This document shows, one piece after another, positions 57,335-64,000 of a stretch of DNA of 64,000 bases; the stretch's first letter is position 1; each line of letters opens with the position of its first letter. Position numbers and translations under genes: made by a program. Source of the stretch: Unio delphinus (lineage: Eukaryota > Mollusca > Bivalvia > Unionida > Unionidae); assembly GCA_029339505.1 (NCBI GenBank), contig JAQISU010000041.1, positions 9,713,001-9,777,000 of the forward strand. The letters run 5' to 3'. The notes below the pieces were generated by a model. The model did not search any database and was not told where the DNA came from. It worked only from the letters and a program-made list of their open reading frames with translations.

Positions 57335-57531
57335 TCACGGTTTGACCTGTCAAGCACATCTTTGAATTTCCCTATTGATCAATTCACGGTTGGATCTGTC
57401 AAGTACAGTTCTGAATGCGCCACAGATCACCTCACGGTTTTTTTTGTCAAGGACAGCTCTGAATTTCCCCACTGATCAATTCACGGTTTGATCTGTCAAG
57501 CACAGCTCTGAGTTCACCCAATGATCAATTC
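57335..57531. repeat. ~49-bp minisatellite
   Basis: Four units starting TCACGGTTTGATCTGTCAAG and ending GATCAAT. Confidence 0.8.
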
Positions 57532-57889
57532 AAGCTAAAGACAGCCAGTGCACCAAACTTCCCGCAACATTAGTTGCTTTGCTGTTGATTGTGTGCTTTT
57601 CTAAAAATGTATTGTTAGTGAAGTATCTTTTGTATCGGTAGATTTTATAGAAGGTACTGCATGCTAGTCACGTTTTATAATGGTAGACGTAAGGCATTAC
57701 AGTGTGGCACAATTCAAAGGTTCTAAACTAAGCAACATAAAATGGCAAAAACCAGCACGTTTTTCTAAATCCAACAAATAAATTGTTCTCATGAATACAA
57801 AGTGAAAATTTAAAAGGAATTTGCAGTATTTTGATTTAAATCCGAAATAGTCATAACAGTTATATTACAAATCCAAAGGCATAGAGTAA

Positions 57890-58110
57890 TCCCAATCAAT
57901 TCCAGTAGTGTTCCAAATTAATTCTCATCTTGAATGTGCTGATGTGCCAGTGGTCTTAAATGTGCTAATGCAATAACAGCCTGACGCATCACAATGATAT
58001 ATTTTAGAATGTCCCTGAATAAATTCACAATAATTCCAAAAAGTAATTTAATCCAAAAGTAAATGAGCACTTTGTAATTCAAATGAATAATTTCAATAAA
58101 CAAATCCTCT
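57890..58110. repeat. Duplicated segment C, copy 1
   Basis: Colinear with 60030-60240: shared CTGATGTGCCAGT, GTGCTAAT, ATAATTCC and TTGTAATTC(C/A)A blocks. Confidence 0.55.
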
Positions 58111-58559
58111 CAAATTAGAAACGAAGACAATTCCAGTAAATTATTAAGATAGCAGCGATTATTCCTGATGTAAATAACCTTAATATAAAACGTAAGACAC
58201 AATAGGATGACCAGGATGAAGATAAAAAATGTCATTTCTAGAATTTACTAAGTTGTAATGTCAGGTCTTCTACTTAATGTTTAGAAAAGAACATGATGGG
58301 AAAACCAATGTCCTGTTTTTAAATGCAAGCAAACATCTTTACCTATAAGTGACAATTAACTTAAAATATATTCTATAATAATAGAAAAAATTAGCGATGT
58401 GGTATGATATTTCATATTAATTCCAATATATAATCATAGACCAAAAACAATTGAACACAAAACATAGAAATAGATTACAATTGTGTGTTATTTTGATATA
58501 TTATTGGTAACTTGACGTAATGTACTGTTTAATCCCCCCCCCCCTTTTTTCTACTGGAA

Positions 58560-59530
58560 GACATAAGGCTAATTCTTGTCTGTTATTTTCATGTTCTCCT
58601 TATTTCGCACACACCGGTAATCCATAAAAAAACAATAATATTGATAGTTGCGTCTTCCAATGCTTGGCATGGTGAACTTATTTTCAAATTCAAGATTTTA
58701 CAACTGTACATAAACTTTATCATTATACCTTTACAATATGCACCTTAAAACAAAGCATAAATGCAACACTGTTGTATCCAAATAAATTATGCATCGATTA
58801 TTCAGTTATTATATACATGCAGTAGATATTAAATTCCAAGCGGTATAAAATCTGCTTCACACCTAGAACATGATGTCATATTGATTGACTTTACAGAGTG
58901 AGGCAAAAAACAGCTGTTGCTTTGTAAAGCTGAGGTAAGTTTACACATTGTGTGCGTATTGTTTTCAGATTTATCATTTGTTTAATTGTACCGCATTTTT
59001 CATGCTGGCAATTTTTGTCCTTCTGTGTGCGTATTGTTTTAAGATTTATCATTTGTTTCAGTGCACCGCATTTTTCATGGTGGCAATTTTTCTCCTTCTG
59101 TGTGAGCGTGCGGACATCAGTGATAAAGTAGTTCTCGTGCATTTATAAGGCCGCGTAACTCAATTAAATGGTACGAAAATATTCTGATAGCAAAGTTAAA
59201 TTAGCTACATTATACATGTGCAAGACATGCACATGAACTGAAATATCGTCCTCAATCAGGGAGTTTTGGTTTCCTGAGTAGGGACCCAGAAAGTAGGAAC
59301 GAGGAACTTAAAAATGACTGTTCCAATATGATGCAGTGTTATGTAGTTTCTTTAATGTTATTTTCAGTACAGTGTGTATCCAAAATGCACAACACTCTTA
59401 CATAACATTCAGGATTGCAGGATTTGATAAATACTGTTATCAAGGTCATGATAGATGGTAACTACTGGTATCAAGGTCATTTTAGAGTCTTAAACCCTTA
59501 AGGTATCATATTCATCAACGTTATTTTTGC
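58560..59530. repeat. Duplicated segment B
   Basis: Paralog of 46540-47430. Inside it, a ~75 bp unit with TGTGTGCGTATTGTTTT and ACCGCATTTTTCATG is tandemly duplicated (58950-59100), giving a repeated hydrophobic frame. A 38-nt segment at 58894-58931 is bounded by TTTACAG and GTAAGT and could be a micro-exon. Confidence 0.6.
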
Positions 59531-60029
59531 AGATTTCTAGCAGTGATGATGATTAATGATGATGATGATCATCATGATCATGATCATGATTACTGATAAT
59601 GGTGATGATGAATGCAGAAGGATACGTAAATCAGTACTGTACGCCATGTTTAGCCTATCATGTACTAAATGTTATGCTAAACACATCAAACAAAACCATC
59701 CTGACCACACCTTCATTATATTTCATTTTCCGCTATAGTTATTTATATTGTGCTATTTGGTTTGTGATTACATTGCACAACTTAAAATGGCGAGTTTTTG
59801 TGAATGACTGTTGTTGTGTGTATTTAACTTGTGATATTTGTAGGATTTTCTTAACGATTATATATTAGGTACATCTATATATTTTATCTGACCTTGTTTA
59901 AAATCAAGTTCATGGTTTATCTGAACAGTAACATTTATTTTGTAAAAAACATAAACATAGCTAAACTTGTTGGGTTGCACTTTTTGCTATTACTTAAAAA
60001 ATTATATAAAGTCCAAAACTATTGAGCAA

Positions 60030-60240
60030 TCTGAATAAATTCCTTCGGTATTCCTGACGAATTCCGATATTTTTAACATACTGATGTGCCAGTAGGTTCG
60101 AACGTGCTAATTGTTCAACATTTTTTATGTATCTGAACTATATAATCCCAAATGTCTTTGAACCAATTCAAGATAATTCCTAGATTTAGTCCAAAAATAT
60201 TCACTACGTTGTAATTCCAGTGAATAATTTAAAGATTAAC
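60030..60240. repeat. Duplicated segment C, copy 2
   Basis: Partner of 57890-58110, same orientation. Confidence 0.55.
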
Positions 60241-60329
60241 ATAAATCATTGCAACAGAACTCAACTAAAAGGTTGATGATAAGAGTAGGAATGATTCAGT
60301 TACAAGCTTCACCTGACCCATTTTCACAC

Positions 60330-60353
60330 GTTCACACACACACACACACAAAA

Positions 60354-60439
<86 letters not shown>

Positions 60440-60440
60440 A
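60330..60440. repeat. (CA)n(TA)n(GT)n microsatellite
   Basis: CA tract, about 62 bp of TA, then GT tract. The flanking CA and GT runs are complementary and could fold as one long hairpin. Confidence 0.95.
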
Positions 60441-61017
60441 CAACAGTTTACACAGTGAATACGATCTTGATTAGTTTTGCACAGTTTGGAAGGGAACGAC
60501 GTAGTTGCTCTGATTTATTTTAGCACATATTTTGTAATGTTGTCTACCTTCTAAAACCCTAATCAGCATGACCAATGACGAGCAGCATTTATCTAGTTAT
60601 TTGGCTCATATTAACTCAAATACCACACTAGAGAATGATGTACGCTTCCATATTATACAAACTGTAACCACCAGGGCATGTTCTTGTGAAATAACGCGTA
60701 CATGATGTAAGCAACTCGGTATACGTGAGCTTGATATATTTGGTATGACCGTCAAATTTTTTGTAAATTCAGCTTTCGTACACATATTCGTATCACTGCC
60801 TACCCCCACACGCACCCACTTTTATGACTATATAAAAAACTATGTCGTTTTTTAATGACCCCATTATTAGAGTACATTAGTGTCTGTTGTACATCCGGGT
60901 TGTCAGGATCACCCGATAGCTCACTTCATTCGAACCACGAAGTAGTAACATTACAGGTATCAAGCTGAGGTCATATGCAGAGTTCGTTTCTTGCAATGAC
61001 CTGTCCGACTATCCAAA

Positions 61018-61179
61018 ATGTCCCTGACACCGGAGCAATGTGAGCAGTTTTGGACCTATGCTGACGCAGACGGGGATGGCAGTTTGACTATACACGAATT
61101 AAAAGCCGGACTACATAAATTTTTAGGTGAGAAAAACCAGGGAGGAGAAGTAAAATGTATACCTGACAGCGTTATCGTG
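61018..61179 (+). CDS. First coding exon of an EF-hand calcium-binding protein
   Basis: ATG 61018 encodes MSLTPEQCEQFWTYAD, leading into a canonical 12-residue EF-hand loop, DADGDGSLTIHE, and an exiting helix (LKAGLHKFLG). The frame ends at a strong donor, GTG/GTAAGT, at 61180 after 54 codons (phase 0). The calmodulin-like fold binds Ca2+; further exons would lie downstream but none was identified before the window end. This is the clearest host gene here. Confidence 0.75.
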
Positions 61180-61879
61180 GTAAGTTTCAAAATGTTCAGA
61201 TCAGATATGAAACATTCCCCTAAGTTTTTGTAGTTGCAAAACCGCAGCAAGTCTATTGTGTTGTCAATAATGTTTTTCCTCTTTTGTTGCAATTTCGTTT
61301 ATCATTCATTTGAAGACATCTCATACCGATTAACTATCTTCCATTGACTGAAATCCGAGCTGGTTTTCTTTCTTCTTCTTCAGGCTTCCGATTTCGATGC
61401 ATACATGTATTTACTGAATGTACTCATACTTCTGTACATTTATTTGTATTTTACGTTTGTATTATTCTGATAGAAAAGTCAGTCACGCACACATTTACCC
61501 CATGGTCGGATTAAGACTCGGAGGGATACTTAAAAGTGGGGGCGGGATCCTTAAAGTTATATAATTACACCTAAAAAGCAGTACATAAATTAACTTAATA
61601 GGCTTGAGACAGCTATTAAGGATTTTTGTTACGTTTTTCATGACCTATGTGTTTGTTGAAATGTTTTAAAGCCGGCCGACGTAAAACAGGAAGATAATTC
61701 AATGTCTCTATTTGTAGCCCTTTTCTTCACAGCAATTTGATAACTCGACCGTTAATTTGAAAAACTTAATTTCAATTCCTCATTTCAAAACCACAAATTG
61801 CAGTCGTATGAACCACTACGCATTGCATATTTCAAAGCCCAGTCAGTAGGACAACCGGAAAAACGCACATAACTACTAG

Positions 61880-62330
61880 TAAACTTTATCAACGCTCATG
61901 ATAATTACGTCTTTTTGATTACAGAAACATGGCTAAAAAAATCAACAGACGATGAGCCACTGAGTGTGGATATAACACACTCCGTTTATTCCATCAAATT
62001 AACCCCCGCCACTCCAGCGAAGGTGGAAATGCTGTCATCGCAATGAACTCCATAATTCGCCGTCTTAACTACGCAACAACTTTCATTAGCGAACACAGTC
62101 TTTGAACTGGTCCAAACTTCACTCACAATGGAGCATATATCAGTCCATTTTTTTCTGCATCTACCACCTTCATCTTAAGTATAAAAAAAACACAAACAAA
62201 ACAAGCTGACTAAATCTTTCTTTTCGGACAACAATTTCCAAACAGCTAGGAATACGAAAGTTTTATAGGTCGCATCCTGATTATTCTTAGAGATTTCAAC
62301 TTGCACTTTCACTTTCCTGGAAATCCATAA
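61880..62330 (+). pseudogene. Non-LTR retrotransposon endonuclease remnant
   Basis: A decayed apurinic-type endonuclease domain. NYVFLITETWLKKSTDDEPL (with the ETW motif) is near 61900, an Ile/Asp/Ser region follows, and a DFNLHF motif lies near 62296-62313 (usual form GDFN). Several stops and shifts. No reverse transcriptase part remains. Confidence 0.55.
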
Positions 62331-62479
62331 ACATCAAAATTCCGGTGTTCGTGTCCCCTAATCCGGCCATGATTTACAAATGTTATAATTATATTCTTTC
62401 TTTTTGTACTAACTTGATGACTGTTATACCGGTGTCAACGATTATTCGTCTCAGGTTTTGCTTTCTGTTTCCATCTAGA

Positions 62480-62560
62480 TCAGGGGTCTCAAACTCAAAT
62501 TTCTCTGAGGGTCAGATTAGGACTTGCAAAGTAACCCTAGGGCTGCATCATTGCATATAT
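62480..62560 (+). mobile_element. Solo hAT-like end
   Basis: CAGGGGTCTCAAACTCAAAT is a typical hAT terminal sequence. The matching inverted end was not found, so the element is truncated. Confidence 0.4.
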
Positions 62561-62917
62561 GTTTAAAATGATATAAAGTCAATAAAAAAACAATATAATA
62601 AGAACATAGTAATGTACTAATTGTATTTAATACATTTATTAGAACTAATGTGTAACGTGGATGTAATTACCGTATTAGGTTTATGTTGAATGAATGAATA
62701 GTTGGTATTATAGTGAAACCGGCCATAAAGGTCATTTGTTCACTGGTTTAAACCATCACATTTTTATGATGATTGGTTTCCCGTGGGGAAGGAATGGTGC
62801 CACATCCCAACTGGCATTTAACGCAGAAAGTGCGGTTGTTAATTTTGGCCGTCATGTCATACCACTAAAACGTGGCTAATGACATGAATGTAAGGCCCTG
62901 GGTGAGTGGGAATAAAC

Positions 62918-63104
62918 CAGCGGTTCTCAACTTGTGGGTCGCGTCCCCGTCAAGGGTCGAACAACGATTTGCCAGGGGTCGCTTACGTCCATCGGAAATA
63001 TACATTTTTACAGTTATGAACGAAAATAATTTTACGGTTGGGTCGCCACAACATTTGGAATTGCATTAAAAGGGTCGCGGCACTAGAAAGGTTGAGAACC
63101 GCTG
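62918..63104. mobile_element. hAT-type MITE
   Basis: Terminal inverted repeats CAGCGGTTCTCAAC (62918) and GTTGAGAACCGCTG (63104), with internal GGGTCGC blocks facing each other. Flanks GAATAAAC and GCATAGAC match at 6 of 8 positions, consistent with an old 8-bp target duplication. Non-coding, 187 bp. Confidence 0.85.
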
Positions 63105-63165
63105 GCATAGACCCAACACACACTCAACCCTATCAACCAATCAGAAATAACGTACTAGGGGTGCA

Positions 63166-63408
63166 ATGGCATTAAATGGTGACGAGAGAAAAATAGATTT
63201 CTCATATCGTCATTTTTGTTGGAGTCCGGTCGTTGAAAAGGAGGAAAAGATCCCGGAAAGTCAGCCGTTGTCGTATATGGATATCGTTTATGCCCCGGAA
63301 CGCCCTAGCCGTACTTATTTCAAATTCAGTCCAGTTATACAAATGGACAACCTAATACCAATATTGTGTAAGCCACCTGTGCAATTGTATCAAATAAATG
63401 AGTCGTAG
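63166..63408 (+). CDS. Hypothetical protein, 80 residues
   Basis: ATG 63166 opens an intact frame (MALNGDERKIDFSYRHFCW) with protein-like composition and a CCAATCAG box about 25 nt upstream. It has no signal peptide or recognised domain. It could be a first exon or a transposon-derived gene; not recognised. Confidence 0.3.
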   Translation: MALNGDERKIDFSYRHFCWSPVVEKEEKIPESQPLSYMDIVYAPERPSRTYFKFSPVIQMDNLIPILCKPPVQLYQINES

Positions 63409-63729
63409 AATTTTTCTTTAACATCCTAACTATACCAATTTTCTAGTACAATAGTGTACGTATCAGAAGTCCCTAACAAATTTGTTAGCTAATATGTCTA
63501 TGCGACATATAAAAGTGTATTTACTGTTTGGAAAATAGATTGTAAATTTTGAGCGGTGTTCAAAATTGATCAAATCAGGTTTTGTAATAGAGATTATTCA
63601 ATGAGGGTTACTCGTAACCAATTGAGTACCCTATTAATCAAGCAAATGAATGGCAATGTGAAAGCTATTCACATCTGCACAACAGGCCGTCTTTCTCGGA
63701 GTACTGTAGGTTAGCGGTAACAGAGTATC

Positions 63730-64000
63730 TCATGTTACAGCCAGTTTCCTTTTAGTTCCCCAGACTTCATGAAATTTTTCAGGTGTTGGTATTTTTAATT
63801 CACTGTTCCCCTCCATTTCTATCCCCGCCATCAGTGAAGTCGATACTTTTGATGAACCTCGTGCTGGAACGTCCATGTTTGGTTTTCCGTACACTACTCC
63901 GGTTACCTTGATGCTCGTATGGTTGAAGTTAATTATCTGCAAGCCTAGTCTGCACCATTTATCTACTTTCCGCTCTCGCACACCGTAGCCCGCTGAAGAC
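63730..64000 (-). CDS. Candidate terminal exon running off the window
   Basis: Open from the window edge to TGA 63730 (about 89 codons). VDKWCRLGLQIINFNHTSIK, VYGKPNMDVPARGSSKVS and MEGNSELKIPTPEKFHEVW look like genuine coding sequence, with less AT bias than the surroundings. There is no stop before the edge, so the start is outside or an acceptor lies further right. Family not recognised. Confidence 0.4.
   Translation of the reverse strand, partial: SSAGYGVRERKVDKWCRLGLQIINFNHTSIKVTGVVYGKPNMDVPARGSSKVSTSLMAGIEMEGNSELKIPTPEKFHEVWGTKRKLAVT

Overview
The window looks like nuclear DNA of an animal. It is AT-rich and mostly non-coding, with long (TA)n, (CA)n and (CATA)n microsatellites, minisatellites, decayed transposons and a few spliceable exons with GT/AG borders (signal peptide, Ig-like, EF-hand). 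A marine invertebrate, perhaps a mollusc, would fit, but no gene here fixes the taxon.

The main feature is a full-length Polinton/Maverick (an integrated adintovirus-like element) at about 985-18435. It has ~283 bp terminal inverted repeats that differ at roughly a dozen places, and a 6-bp target-site duplication inside the shared string TCCATTA. The left arm is a minus-strand structural block: penton/minor capsid, a hydrophobic protein, a repeat-bearing fiber-like gene, adenain-type protease, pX-like protein, double-jelly-roll major capsid protein, pVI-like protein and a coiled-coil protein. A short motif, AATTGAAAACACTAGT or a shorter variant, lies about 10-20 nt before most of their start codons and is a candidate late promoter. 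The middle (9.8-11.6 kb) is non-coding, with a duplicated block, a tandem-repeat array and a TATA box. The right arm holds an HNH endonuclease (-), a long gene joining family B polymerase, SF1 helicase and a C-terminal HNH module (+), then a retrovirus-like integrase (-), a parvovirus-type phospholipase A2 (-), a zinc ribbon (-) and the A32/FtsK-like packaging ATPase (+), whose last codons lie in the right repeat. Most large genes carry premature stops or frameshifts, many at homopolymer runs, so the copy is probably dead unless some breaks are sequencing errors.

The DNA flanking the Polinton is one copy of a segmental duplication. The other copy (about 42.85-45.4 kb) has no Polinton. A second, much decayed Polinton piece (26.9-27.65 kb, inverted) keeps the convergent 3' ends of the integrase and the polymerase gene, with a (TA)n tract grown inside the integrase.

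The rest (18.4-64 kb) holds a deleted pogo-type transposon with TIRs and TA target sites (28.26-29.75 kb), two gag-like remnants, a LINE endonuclease remnant, a hAT-type MITE, several minisatellites, and candidate host exons. Two signal-peptide exons (34.3 and 37.9 kb) are each followed by a phase-compatible candidate domain exon (34.8 and 39.7 kb). An EF-hand exon starts at 61018, and two coding-looking frames lie near the right end.
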